Origin: Alteromonas sp047556435
GTDB lineage: Bacteria > Pseudomonadota > Gammaproteobacteria > Enterobacterales > Alteromonadaceae
NCBI RefSeq assembly: GCF_047556435.1
Contig: NZ_CP180210.1
Span: 744,001 to 808,000 of the forward strand
Direction: 5' to 3'
DNA: 64,000 nucleotides
The translations under genes and the position numbers were made by a program. Below the pieces are notes generated by a model. It did no database searches. It was not told the origin of the DNA and worked only from the letters and a program-made list of their open reading frames with translations. This document shows, in pieces, positions 55,301 through 63,023 of this stretch (within the stretch, counting starts at the first letter, position 1; every line of letters begins with the position of its first letter).

Positions 55301-55930
55301 GACAAATACGGTATTCCTAATGACGACAGTGCGGTACAGGGTAACTGTAACCTCACCCGGACACGTGCAGCGACGGCGGTATCTGTGTGGCTGGAAGATA
55401 ACTTTGCAGGCTTACCTGTGGTGATAGTGGGAGATCTGAATGCTTACGCCAAAGAAGATCCTATCACTGAGTTTGAGTCGTTTGGTTATATCAATACTGT
55501 TGCTGCACAACACGGCAATAAAGCCTATAGCTACTCGTTCGATGCGCAAGCCGGGACACTGGACTACCTGTTGGTCAATGCAGGCCTGAATAAATACCTG
55601 GTCGATGTGCAGGAATGGAATATCAATACCGATGAAGTTAGCGGGTTTGATTACAACGAAGAGTTCAAACCAGACAGCTGGCTGAATACCCTGCCGTATC
55701 GTGCATCGGACCATGATCCTGTCATAGGCAGCTTCCAGTTAACGTTGCTGGGTGATCGTGATGGCGATTTTGATGTTGACCAGGACGACATCAAAGACTT
55801 TATGCGTGCTGTGGTTCGGGGTCAGGTAACTGACATGGAGTACGACTTTAATGGTGACGGTAGCATCACTGCCCGTGATGTGGCGTATTATCGCCGTCTG
55901 TGCACCGTACGCGGTTGTCGCGTTCAATAA
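52373..55930 (+). CDS. Secreted ExeM/NucH-type nuclease with three lamin-tail domains and a dockerin-like C-terminus
   Basis: 1185 residues. A signal peptide ends in SALA. Three lamin-tail domains begin FINEIHYDN or FINEFHYDN (near 22, 185 and 369), with an Asp/Gly linker at 343-363. An OB-fold region (about 541-640) precedes the endonuclease/exonuclease/phosphatase domain (803-1120) with NHLRSKGSACD, VGDLNAYAKED, LDYLLV and SDHDPV. Residues 1125-1176 carry two EF-hand-like loops, the second canonical (D1158, N1160, D1162, G1163, I1165, D1169), as in type I dockerins. Extracellular DNA degradation is the expected role. No GlyGly-CTERM or PEP-CTERM tail is present. The cohesin-like gene follows by 22 bases. 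Confidence 0.88.
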   Translation: MTLRYPALLAAMFSTSALATDIFINEIHYDNASTDSGEFIEVVAPQGTDLSAYSVVLYNGNNGNSYNTLSFSTPTSTEGGKDIYDFSLPTNGIQNGSPDGLALIADDGSVVQFLSYEGTFVANDGAAAGTESTDIGVSETSSTPVGASLQLAGQGTVYADFTWGVRETNTQGAINEEQTFSLPQPFINEIHYDNEGGDTGEFIEVAGVAGLDLSGYTLELYNGNGGASYDTVILSGIIPDADNGYGVLAFARSGIQNGGPDGLALVDPLGEVIQFLSYEGSFTAAGGPADGLVSEDIGVSETSSTPVGYSLQLTGTGTAYSEFSWQAPMADTFDAVNTGQSFGSGDDDGGDDGGDDGGDDGDTGNISGLFINEFHYDNVSSDTGEMVEIAGPAGTDLSSVTVLLYNGNGGGIYETLTFSGTIPDQQNGFGTVFAPAGSLQNGNDAIALVVGDTVVEFISYEGEVEATEGPAAGMTSVDLSVSETSSTPVGYSLQKVGSGNKVCSFVWTEPSPESPGNINTNQTFTVEDDAICSGDDNGVVLGQCGDDATLISQVQGAGYVTPFNSQDVIIEGVVSAVFPALNGFYIQEETGDYDADDSTSEGVFVYTGTSDMMVTEGRVVRLSGSAGEFNDVTQVSLDSEVLDCGAGAVTPVVLSLPVEQYSDFESLEGMLVESGETWTISGNFNYFSFNELIVSNGRLYNPTQLYLPGSEEQIAASDEYTRNHIIVDDDANGFVYNADTDSGDWLLPADGLSPFNPLRAGDEVSNVTGVVGYGFGEYRIYTLAEPQLTRVNFREELDVEEGNLHIASFNVLNLFNGDGNGSGFPTERGADTYSEYERQLAKIISALGDMNADVLGLIEVENDGFGEDSTIAQLVDELNAAFGPDTYAYIDVSANDESGLLGTDAIMSAVIYRPSVVSPVGAPKVLMEANAITDEYGSLFRDRGTRPSVAQRFKHMQSEREFVFNVNHLRSKGSACDKYGIPNDDSAVQGNCNLTRTRAATAVSVWLEDNFAGLPVVIVGDLNAYAKEDPITEFESFGYINTVAAQHGNKAYSYSFDAQAGTLDYLLVNAGLNKYLVDVQEWNINTDEVSGFDYNEEFKPDSWLNTLPYRASDHDPVIGSFQLTLLGDRDGDFDVDQDDIKDFMRAVVRGQVTDMEYDFNGDGSITARDVAYYRRLCTVRGCRVQ

Positions 55931-55952
55931 TTATTGCTAAAGGAACTAAATT

Positions 55953-56498
55953 GTGAAGAAGTTATTTTTTGCCTTGATGGCATGTGTTTCACTGAATGCG
56001 AATGCCGCACTCATTGAGTTTTCACTCTCTGATGATGTTATTAATGTGGGTGAAACTACTACACTGGATGTATCTGTCATCCTGGATAACAACGAATCGT
56101 TTGACGGTTTTACAATGGAAGTGTTGTATGACTTTTTCGGCCTGATGAGTGTGGATATCACCAGCCCGTTTTCATCAAATCCGGACGTTTTCTTTGAAGG
56201 CTTTGACGGATTTGCTTTGATGAGTGGTGATGCAGCCTTGTCGTTCACTGGCGTACAGTCATTGTTCTCCATTGAGTTTATGGCAATGACTGCAGGCGTA
56301 TTCGATTTAGAGCTGGTGGTGTACGACTTTTTCGATGACGTGGGTGATTTGACAGGTCCCGCCTTTATTGATGTTGATGTGGTTAACGCGCCAGACGCAA
56401 GGCTGACAGTAAACGCGGTATCCGCGCCGCAGACAGCAGCATTGATGCTGTTGGCGGTTGCCGGAATGATGGTGATGGTATCGCGACGCAAGTCATAA
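55953..56498 (+). CDS. Cohesin-like protein with PEP-CTERM-like sorting tail
   Basis: 181 residues from GTG at 55953, with AAAGGA upstream. A signal peptide (KKLFFALMACVSLNANA) is followed by a cohesin-like beta domain (about 20-145: INVGETTTLDVSVILDNN, FDGFTMEVLYD, FSIEFMAMTAGVFDLELVV). The tail (157-181) has SAPQ in place of PEP, a hydrophobic helix and final RRKS, the tripartite form of exosortase substrates. There is no Lys, Arg or His from residue 4 to 149, so the mature domain is extremely acidic. It probably forms one operon with the nuclease and may display it on the surface. Confidence 0.72.
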   Translation: MKKLFFALMACVSLNANAALIEFSLSDDVINVGETTTLDVSVILDNNESFDGFTMEVLYDFFGLMSVDITSPFSSNPDVFFEGFDGFALMSGDAALSFTGVQSLFSIEFMAMTAGVFDLELVVYDFFDDVGDLTGPAFIDVDVVNAPDARLTVNAVSAPQTAALMLLAVAGMMVMVSRRKS

Positions 56499-56522
56499 TA
56501 CTGACAGATAGACGCACATGCT

Positions 56523-56551
56523 AAAAAGCCCCGCGATTGCGGGGCTTTTTT
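56523..56551 (+). terminator. Rho-independent terminator after the cohesin-like gene
   Basis: Arms AAAAAGCCCCGC and GCGGGGCTTTTT around GATT, ending in T residues, 24 bases after the stop. It closes the nuclease/cohesin operon. Confidence 0.92.
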
Positions 56552-56597
56552 ATGTCTGATGTTTATCGCAGCTTATTATCTAAAGCGTTAACCGGGT

Positions 56598-58358
56598 TTA
56601 CAGATAGTCGAACTCACTGCCGCTGACGGCAAGTACTTTCTGTGCACCAGACTGAAACGCCACTTTATGTGCATCACGGCGCGGCAGAATGCGCGCTTCG
56701 TAGAATGCGCTGCACTTGGCTTTTGATTCTGCCAGCGTAGCATTGTCTCCACGTTTTGCTGCATCAGCCATGCTGTACCATAAGACACCAAGCAGAGAGT
56801 ATGCGGTATAGGCCAGGTAATCACATGCAGCTGCTGCGACATCCTCCGGCGACATACCCAGACAATCTGCCGAGGCTGCGCGCCAATCGTCCAGCAGAGC
56901 CTGCGCCCGCGACTGGCTTTCTTTATCTTCCATTTTGCTTACGAACTCGCCGAACGCATTGTATGTGGCTTCTAACATGTTGCCACCGTCACGGGTTAGC
57001 TTGCGACCAATTAAATCCAGTGCCTGGATACCGTTAGTACCTTCATAGAGCTGGGCAATACGCACGTCCCGCATGAGCTGTTCCATACCCCATTCGCGAA
57101 TATAGCCGTGCCCGCCAAAAACCTGAATACCAAGGCTGGTGACTTCCAGTCCCATGTCCGTCATAAAGGCCTTACATACCGGCGTCAGAAACTGAATGAC
57201 TTTGTTGGCTTCGCGTTTCGCGTCGTCGTCGCCGTTCTTTTCAATGTCCATGTATTTTGCATACATCATAGACATGGCGCGGCAACCTTCTGTCAGCGTT
57301 TTCTGGGTAAGTAGCATGCGCGCTACGTCCGGCTGAAAGATGATGGCATCGGCTTTTTCATCGGGCTGCTGTACACCCTGTGGGGCGCGCGATTGCAATC
57401 GTTCGCGGGCATAGGCTAACGCCCCCTGAAAAGAGGCTTCTGCGGCGCCAAGTCCCTGCAGACCAACCTGGAAGCGGGCATCGTTCATCATCGTGAACAT
57501 ACATGCCAGACCCTGATTGGCTTCACCGATCAGCCAGCCTTTAGCACCATCGTAATTCATCACACAGGTGGGGCTCGCCTTGATACCCATTTTGTGTTCA
57601 ATACTGCCGACTGACAGGGCGTTTCTTTCACCAGGCTCATCGTTTTCGTTCAGCAGGAACTTGGGGACCAGGAACAGGCTGATGCCTTTTACCCCTTTGG
57701 GAGCATCTGGCAGACGTGCGAGCACCATGTGGATCACGTTGGATGTCCAGTCATGATCGCCGCCGGTGATAAAGATTTTATTGCCGGTTATCAAATAGCT
57801 GCCATCATCCTGTGGCTCGGCTTTGGTGGAAAGCAGCGCCAAATCCGTACCGGCATGGGGTTCTGTCAGGTTCATGGTGCCAGTCCATTCGCCGGTCACC
57901 ATTTTCGACAGATATTTGTCTTTCAACTCATCGGTAGCGTGGCGAGTCATAGCCAATACCGCGCTCTCAGTGAGCATGGTGGTCAGACGCCAGCTAAGGT
58001 TGGCAGAGTTCAGCATTTCATGTACAGGCACGGCCATAGTGTATGGCAGGCCCTGTCCCTCGTAATCAACAGGGCCAAGCATGGCGTTCCAGCCATTCGC
58101 CACGTAATCCTGATAAGCATCGGCGAAACCTTCCGGTGTCGTCACATTGCCGTCGTTGAGGGTACATCCTTGCTCATCGCCTTCACGGTTCAAAGGCGCC
58201 ACCACGTCGGTAGCAAACTTAGCACCCTGTGCGACGACTTCGTTTGCCAGCCCGGCGTCGAAGTCTTCCATGCCGAGGCTGGAATAATGATTATCTAACT
58301 CTAGCCAGTCTTTCATAAGAAACTGAAAGTCGGCCATGGGAGCCTGGTACTGAGGCAT
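56598..58358 (-). CDS. Acyl-CoA dehydrogenase, long form with extra C-terminal domain
   Basis: 586 residues from the ATG at 58358, with AAGGAGTG upstream. The flavin dehydrogenase fold is shown by TGEWTGTMNLTEPHAGTDLA, KIFITGGDHD and the catalytic-base region IAQLYEGTNGIQALDLIGRKL. A C-terminal extension of about 120 residues marks the group that includes long acyl-CoA dehydrogenases and 3-methylmercaptopropionyl-CoA dehydrogenase (DmdC) of the DMSP demethylation pathway. Which acyl-CoA is used cannot be decided. It is monocistronic and divergent from the SDR gene. Confidence 0.9.
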   Translation of the reverse strand: MPQYQAPMADFQFLMKDWLELDNHYSSLGMEDFDAGLANEVVAQGAKFATDVVAPLNREGDEQGCTLNDGNVTTPEGFADAYQDYVANGWNAMLGPVDYEGQGLPYTMAVPVHEMLNSANLSWRLTTMLTESAVLAMTRHATDELKDKYLSKMVTGEWTGTMNLTEPHAGTDLALLSTKAEPQDDGSYLITGNKIFITGGDHDWTSNVIHMVLARLPDAPKGVKGISLFLVPKFLLNENDEPGERNALSVGSIEHKMGIKASPTCVMNYDGAKGWLIGEANQGLACMFTMMNDARFQVGLQGLGAAEASFQGALAYARERLQSRAPQGVQQPDEKADAIIFQPDVARMLLTQKTLTEGCRAMSMMYAKYMDIEKNGDDDAKREANKVIQFLTPVCKAFMTDMGLEVTSLGIQVFGGHGYIREWGMEQLMRDVRIAQLYEGTNGIQALDLIGRKLTRDGGNMLEATYNAFGEFVSKMEDKESQSRAQALLDDWRAASADCLGMSPEDVAAAACDYLAYTAYSLLGVLWYSMADAAKRGDNATLAESKAKCSAFYEARILPRRDAHKVAFQSGAQKVLAVSGSEFDYL

Positions 58359-58530
58359 AACACACTCCTTTTCAAACAAGTGTTTAAATTTTTACTTATT
58401 ATACGCATCTTCGCTGTTAAAAGAGTAGTCTGTTTGTCTCTTCCTACCCAAAATCCTGCGCTATTTGCCTTGCTTTTCGCTTCATCATTGGCATGCTTAA
58501 GCCAGATTGTTCATTTGAAAAAGGTTAAGC

Positions 58531-59280
58531 ATGAGTGACTTAGCGCGCGTTTGCGTTGTGACAGGAGGCAGTGTCGGCATCGGACTTGCTGTGTGTAAAA
58601 AATTTGCACAAGAGGGGTATCAGGTGGTGAACCTGGATATTCAGACACCTCAGGAACGCTGTGATACTGTGACCCATCTTACCTGTGATGTGACTTCACA
58701 AACTCAGGTACAATCTGCTATTGAAAAAATCCGTGACCAGCATGGACGCATTGACGCGCTTGTCTCGAATGCGGGAATACATGTCTCTGCAACCATTGAA
58801 CAGACAGATGAAGCCTTACTGGACAAGGTTTTCAGTATCAACGTGAAAGGCGCGTATTTCGCAGTTCGTGCGGTACTGCCGATCATGAAAGCCCAACAGC
58901 AGGGGGCCATAGTGTTGATGTCTTCAGACCAGGCCCTGGTTGGCAAACGACACTCTTTTGCCTACAACCTCTCAAAGGCGTCTTTGGCGTCAATGGCAAA
59001 AACCACAGCGCTGGATTATGCGCCTTACCATATCCGGGCGAATGCGGTGTGCCCGGGCACTATCGAAACGCCATTATTTCACAATGCCATTGATAGATAT
59101 GTGGCGTCATCGGGGGCTGACAAACAAGCTGTTGTGCAGGAAGAGGCGGATCAGCAGCCGTTAGGACGGCTGGGAACACCGGAGGAAGTTGCCGAACTGG
59201 TTTATTTTCTTGCCAGTGACAAGGCTGGATTTATCACCGGCAGTTTATACAGCATTGATGGCGGTTACACCGCACAATAG
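58531..59280 (+). CDS. SDR family NAD(P)-dependent oxidoreductase
   Basis: 249 residues from the ATG at 58531, with AAGG six bases upstream. Classical short-chain dehydrogenase motifs are present: TGGSVGIG (nucleotide binding), NAG, the catalytic Ser in VLMSSDQA, YNLSK for Tyr and Lys, and CPGTIETPL. It is 12 bases before an amidohydrolase gene. In the sugar-acid pathways that this neighbourhood resembles, such an enzyme oxidises an aldose to its lactone. Confidence 0.88.
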   Translation: MSDLARVCVVTGGSVGIGLAVCKKFAQEGYQVVNLDIQTPQERCDTVTHLTCDVTSQTQVQSAIEKIRDQHGRIDALVSNAGIHVSATIEQTDEALLDKVFSINVKGAYFAVRAVLPIMKAQQQGAIVLMSSDQALVGKRHSFAYNLSKASLASMAKTTALDYAPYHIRANAVCPGTIETPLFHNAIDRYVASSGADKQAVVQEEADQQPLGRLGTPEEVAELVYFLASDKAGFITGSLYSIDGGYTAQ

Positions 59281-59292
59281 TGACCATGACCT

Positions 59293-60132
59293 ATGAGTAT
59301 CATCGATCCCCATCTTCATTTATTTTCGCTTTCCCGGGGGCGTTATGACTGGTTGAAGCCAGACAACCCGCCTTTTTGGCCCGAAAAAGGAACGATTTGT
59401 CGCGATGTGTCGGAATATGAACTCAATCAGGTTACGTTGGCGGGCTACGTTCATATTGAGGCCGGCTTTGATAATGACCGGCCGTGGCGCGAAGTAAATT
59501 GGCTTCATGGCCATTGCCGGCTGCCGGTTCGTATTGTTGGCGGTATTAATCTGAGTGCTGATCATTTTTTTACTCAGCTGGATGCATTGTCAGCGAAAAG
59601 AAATGTGGTTGGCGTAAGGGATATTTTAGATGTCAGGGCGGCCGCGCTGCTGGCACAGCCTGTGGTCAGGCACCGCCTCGGTGCGATTGCCGACAGGGGA
59701 CTGATTTTTGAAGCTCAGCTACCGCTGACTGACGCTGCGGCAGTAACTCAGCTGGAGCGGGTGCTAAATCACCAGTCAGAGCTTATGCTGGTGATAAACC
59801 ATGGTGGTTTCCCCCCGGTAACTACCTGCAGTTCGCAGGTGCGCCAATGGGAACAAGCGATGAGGCGTCTGAGTGCGTACCCTGGTGTATCGGTTAAATT
59901 ATCTGGCTGGGAAATGGTGTCTGACATGATGAACTGGCGACAGGTTCGCCGCACTATTGCTACTGCTTTGACGTATTTCGGATCAGAACGCGTCATGATG
60001 GCAAGCAACTTCCCGTTACTTACCTTCCGTATGAACTATGCCGATTACTGGCAACGCATCTGCGAACTGATACCAGAGGATTGTCGCGACGCACTGGTTA
60101 GAGCCAATGCGTCGCGGGTTTACCGCTTTTAG
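59293..60132 (+). CDS. Amidohydrolase-family lactonase-like protein (COG3618 type)
   Basis: 279 residues. The TIM-barrel amidohydrolase-2 metal motif is DPHLHLF at the N-terminus. Further ligands fit the VHIEAGF, VINHGGFPP and ASNFPLLTF segments, and the RANASRVYRF end is typical. Characterised relatives hydrolyse sugar lactones (L-rhamnono- and L-fucono-lactone) or related esters. With the SDR upstream and an enolase-type dehydratase convergent downstream it probably opens a sugar lactone, but the sugar is unknown. Confidence 0.78.
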   Translation: MSIIDPHLHLFSLSRGRYDWLKPDNPPFWPEKGTICRDVSEYELNQVTLAGYVHIEAGFDNDRPWREVNWLHGHCRLPVRIVGGINLSADHFFTQLDALSAKRNVVGVRDILDVRAAALLAQPVVRHRLGAIADRGLIFEAQLPLTDAAAVTQLERVLNHQSELMLVINHGGFPPVTTCSSQVRQWEQAMRRLSAYPGVSVKLSGWEMVSDMMNWRQVRRTIATALTYFGSERVMMASNFPLLTFRMNYADYWQRICELIPEDCRDALVRANASRVYRF

Positions 60133-60189
60133 GTAAGTTCCTGCCTTCGACCAGCCGGGGCAGTGGCAACAAGAAATACAGCCGCAGAG

Positions 60190-61374
60190 TTACTTCAGCG
60201 CCGTTATCGTCATGTGCGGTGAACGGTAAACCACGTCATCGTTCAACTCAATGCCAATTCCAGGCGTATCCGGAGCTTCAATAAAACCATTAACGGGTTG
60301 GGGGTCCTGGATACACAGTTCCCTGTTCCAGTCTTTAATCGCATAGGTGTGATGTTCGTGAATCAGGAAATTCGGAATAGCGGTTTCCAGATGCAGACTG
60401 GCCGCCGTGGCAACCGGACCACCACACACATGGGCCTGAATGCGCACGTCATAGACATCAGCATAATCACAAACCTTTTTCGTTTCTGTGAACCCGCCAC
60501 ACAAGCCAACATCGGGTTGCAGTACATCCACAGACTGGTCTTCAAGATAAGGTCGCACACCCCAGCGGTTGTAAAGACGCTCGCCACCGGCAATCGGCAC
60601 ATTCACCCGCCTCGCCACTTTATCGTGGACTTTGGCGTTAAGGTAATTCACGGGCTCTTCGTAATACAGACACCCGATTTCCTCTACAATATCGCCTAAC
60701 TGAATGGCAGTCGTAGCGCCTAACAAGCTGTGACACTCGAAGATGATGTCGCCATCTTCTCCCATCGTGTCGCGAATTGCCTGTAAACGTGCTTTGAAAA
60801 GCTTAAGTTCCGGTTTTGTGAAAAGCTTCGTGCGATCATAGTGGGTTACCCCGTCTTTGTCGTAGACAATGGGATCGACTTTTACCGCGTCATAGCCGTC
60901 CTTCAGGGCTTTTTCTGTGGCGCGTGCATAGTCGGCGGGGTCGTTAAGTTTGGTGACTTCTTTGTCCCAGTCGAATTGCAACTGACTGGCATAACAGCGC
61001 AGTTTGCCATTGGTTTTTCCGCCCAGCAGCTCGTAGACCGGTACGTTAAGCGCTTTACCACGAATGTCCCACAGTGCTGTATCAATCGCACTCATCGCCG
61101 CATAGATCACCGGGCCGCCACCCAAACCCCAGAAACTTTCGCGCAACATGCGTGCCCACAGGCCTTCTGTGTTAAACGGGTTCCAGCCAATCAGCATGGC
61201 TTCGGCAATTTCTTTAATCATGTGGGCAGCGGCGCTGTGGCCTAAATCATAAGCCAGACCCGCTTCGCCTACGCCGGTAATGCCTTCATCGGTATAAACA
61301 CGGACAAATACCGGGTTCCATGCCGGGCGCTTGGGACATTCTATATCGAAGATCTCTACTTTAGTGATTTTCAT
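60190..61374 (-). CDS. Enolase-superfamily sugar-acid dehydratase (mandelate racemase/muconate lactonising type)
   Basis: 394 residues from the ATG at 61374, with AGGAA upstream. The N-terminal capping domain (MKITKVEIFDIECPKRPAWN) and barrel carry the second-strand K-x-D-like VKVDP, metal ligands in IIFECHS, YYEEP and AGGERLY, and the catalytic-base His in IQAHVCGGPV. This His arrangement fits dehydratases of the mandelate-racemase group, such as those acting on galactonate or gluconate. The third ligand set begins with Glu rather than Asp. It is preceded on the same strand by the class II aldolase gene. Confidence 0.82.
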   Translation of the reverse strand: MKITKVEIFDIECPKRPAWNPVFVRVYTDEGITGVGEAGLAYDLGHSAAAHMIKEIAEAMLIGWNPFNTEGLWARMLRESFWGLGGGPVIYAAMSAIDTALWDIRGKALNVPVYELLGGKTNGKLRCYASQLQFDWDKEVTKLNDPADYARATEKALKDGYDAVKVDPIVYDKDGVTHYDRTKLFTKPELKLFKARLQAIRDTMGEDGDIIFECHSLLGATTAIQLGDIVEEIGCLYYEEPVNYLNAKVHDKVARRVNVPIAGGERLYNRWGVRPYLEDQSVDVLQPDVGLCGGFTETKKVCDYADVYDVRIQAHVCGGPVATAASLHLETAIPNFLIHEHHTYAIKDWNRELCIQDPQPVNGFIEAPDTPGIGIELNDDVVYRSPHMTITALK

Positions 61375-61435
61375 TGTTGTTCCTGAATTCATTTTAAAAA
61401 GGGGGGCAGCGACGCGTGTTCGGTTTCTTGTGCGG

Positions 61436-62203
61436 CTACTCACAAAAGCCGGGATCCAGACGATATGCTTTGCGCAACATGGCGGGCCAGGCCTTCTGAC
61501 CTCCAGTCTGCCCCGAATGCACGACTTTCGCCTGATCATAAATTCCATCAACGATGGTTTGCGGTATTTCAATGACTTCGTCGTTAGACTGCATTAGCGC
61601 CACCTGAATTTCACACGCTCGCTGTAAATCGTAAAATCGCATAAAGGCATCACCGATAGTCGGACCAATCGTCAGGCCGCCATGATTCGGTAACAGCATG
61701 TGGTTGGTATCGCCTAAATCGTCTTGAAGTCGTTTTCGTTCGCTGTCATCAACAGCCAGTCCTTCGTAGCCGTGATAGCTTAGGGAGGGGAGTGAAAACA
61801 TGGCATACTGACTCCATGGCTTCAGGCCACCTTTCGATGATGCAATGGTAATCGTGGCAAGCGTGTGCAGGTGAATAACGCATTTGGCATCTTCGCGCAC
61901 CTCATGAATTGCGCTGTGTATGGTAAACCCGGCCGGGTTTATACCGAATTCCGAGCCGTCCAGCACGTTGCCTTCAAGATCGACTTTCACCAGATTTGAC
62001 GCAGTTACCTCTTCAAATGCCAGGCCGAAGGCATTCACCAGATAATGCTGCGTTCCAGGTACTTTGGCCGAAATATGGGTATAGATGAGATCGCCCCAAC
62101 GCATGTCTGCGACTAGCCGGTAACAGGCAGCCAAATCTACCCGTGTTTGCCATTCTTCATCAGATACCTGACCTTTCAGGCTTCTGCTTTTAAGTTCGAA
62201 CAA
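61436..62203 (-). CDS. Class II aldolase/adducin family protein
   Basis: 255 residues starting with TTG at 62203, supported by GGAG seven bases upstream; no ATG is near. The family is shown by LAACYRLVADMRWGDLIYTHIS, the zinc-binding CVIHLHT (two His) and LLPNHGGLTIG. Some members cleave sugar-phosphates or 2-keto-3-deoxy acids; others have no known reaction. Its position upstream of the dehydratase in one operon suggests it acts on the dehydrated acid. Confidence 0.85.
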   Translation of the reverse strand: MFELKSRSLKGQVSDEEWQTRVDLAACYRLVADMRWGDLIYTHISAKVPGTQHYLVNAFGLAFEEVTASNLVKVDLEGNVLDGSEFGINPAGFTIHSAIHEVREDAKCVIHLHTLATITIASSKGGLKPWSQYAMFSLPSLSYHGYEGLAVDDSERKRLQDDLGDTNHMLLPNHGGLTIGPTIGDAFMRFYDLQRACEIQVALMQSNDEVIEIPQTIVDGIYDQAKVVHSGQTGGQKAWPAMLRKAYRLDPGFCE

Positions 62204-62300
62204 GCGAGGTCTCCGCGAAATTGAGTGCTACAGAAAAGATAAACAGACCCTAAAAATTAACAGAGCCACGCAGTAGCAACAAGCCATTCAATGGAATAAT

Positions 62301-62855
62301 TCATAACGCTTTGGTTTCAGACTGCTCAGCAGATGGGGGAGAAGCAGTGGGAGGTTGACCCATCGCCACGAAGCCATCCCGCAGTGGGATCAGATCACTG
62401 GCAAAGCGTAAATCATCGTGGTCCAGCTCGAAGGGATTGACTTGGTGCAGTGAGATGACCTCCAGGTCGGCCCAGTCCGGCGGATTGAATGTATCCGGAA
62501 GCGCGCCAACGTTTGCCTGTTCATGACAGGCGAACAGCAGCATGCCATTAGGCGTTCGCCCCAGCGGCTCGCCTACCAAAACGTTTACGCCGGTTTCTTC
62601 CCAGGTTTCCCGGTGGGCTGCACAGGCCAGCGACTCGCCATCTTGTTTACCGCCACCGGGCATATCGAGTTTACCCGACAGGCGATGACGTATCAGAAGG
62701 AGCTTATCACCTGCGCGGATCAGGCACGCGGCATTCTCTTCGTTGCCAGAGTAATCAGATGCCGTACGACACATGGGCGGGGCTGGCGCGTCGCTGCTGC
62801 ATCCCATAATCGTTAAAACTGCGAAAATTACTGATAAGCGAAATACGTCAATCAT
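62301..62855 (-). CDS. Lipoprotein-type Nudix hydrolase
   Basis: 184 residues. The N-terminus has one Arg, a hydrophobic segment and a lipobox-like IMGC (Cys19) followed by SSDAPAPP, so the enzyme appears exported and lipid-anchored. The Nudix box is GGKQDGE then RETWEETGV, complete for Mg binding. Most Nudix enzymes are cytoplasmic, but periplasmic Nudix domains are known in marine gammaproteobacteria. The substrate is unknown. The Pro/Ser-rich C-terminal tail looks disordered. Confidence 0.78.
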   Translation of the reverse strand: MIDVFRLSVIFAVLTIMGCSSDAPAPPMCRTASDYSGNEENAACLIRAGDKLLLIRHRLSGKLDMPGGGKQDGESLACAAHRETWEETGVNVLVGEPLGRTPNGMLLFACHEQANVGALPDTFNPPDWADLEVISLHQVNPFELDHDDLRFASDLIPLRDGFVAMGQPPTASPPSAEQSETKAL

Positions 62856-63023
62856 GAGAAGTCAGTACACTAAGCACATAATTACAATCCCTCTTGGGAA
62901 CAGCAAAAACGATAATAAGCAGGGGCCGACCTGCGATCGGCGCGGTCAGTAACGAGACAGCATACGTAATGCTGATTAGGTTAAACATACCACGAGCCGC
63001 CCACAAACTGATAGGAATGGATA

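Noticed and set aside
57729..58298. 189-aa plus-strand frame
   Set aside because: Antisense to the acyl-CoA dehydrogenase, whose motifs are intact.
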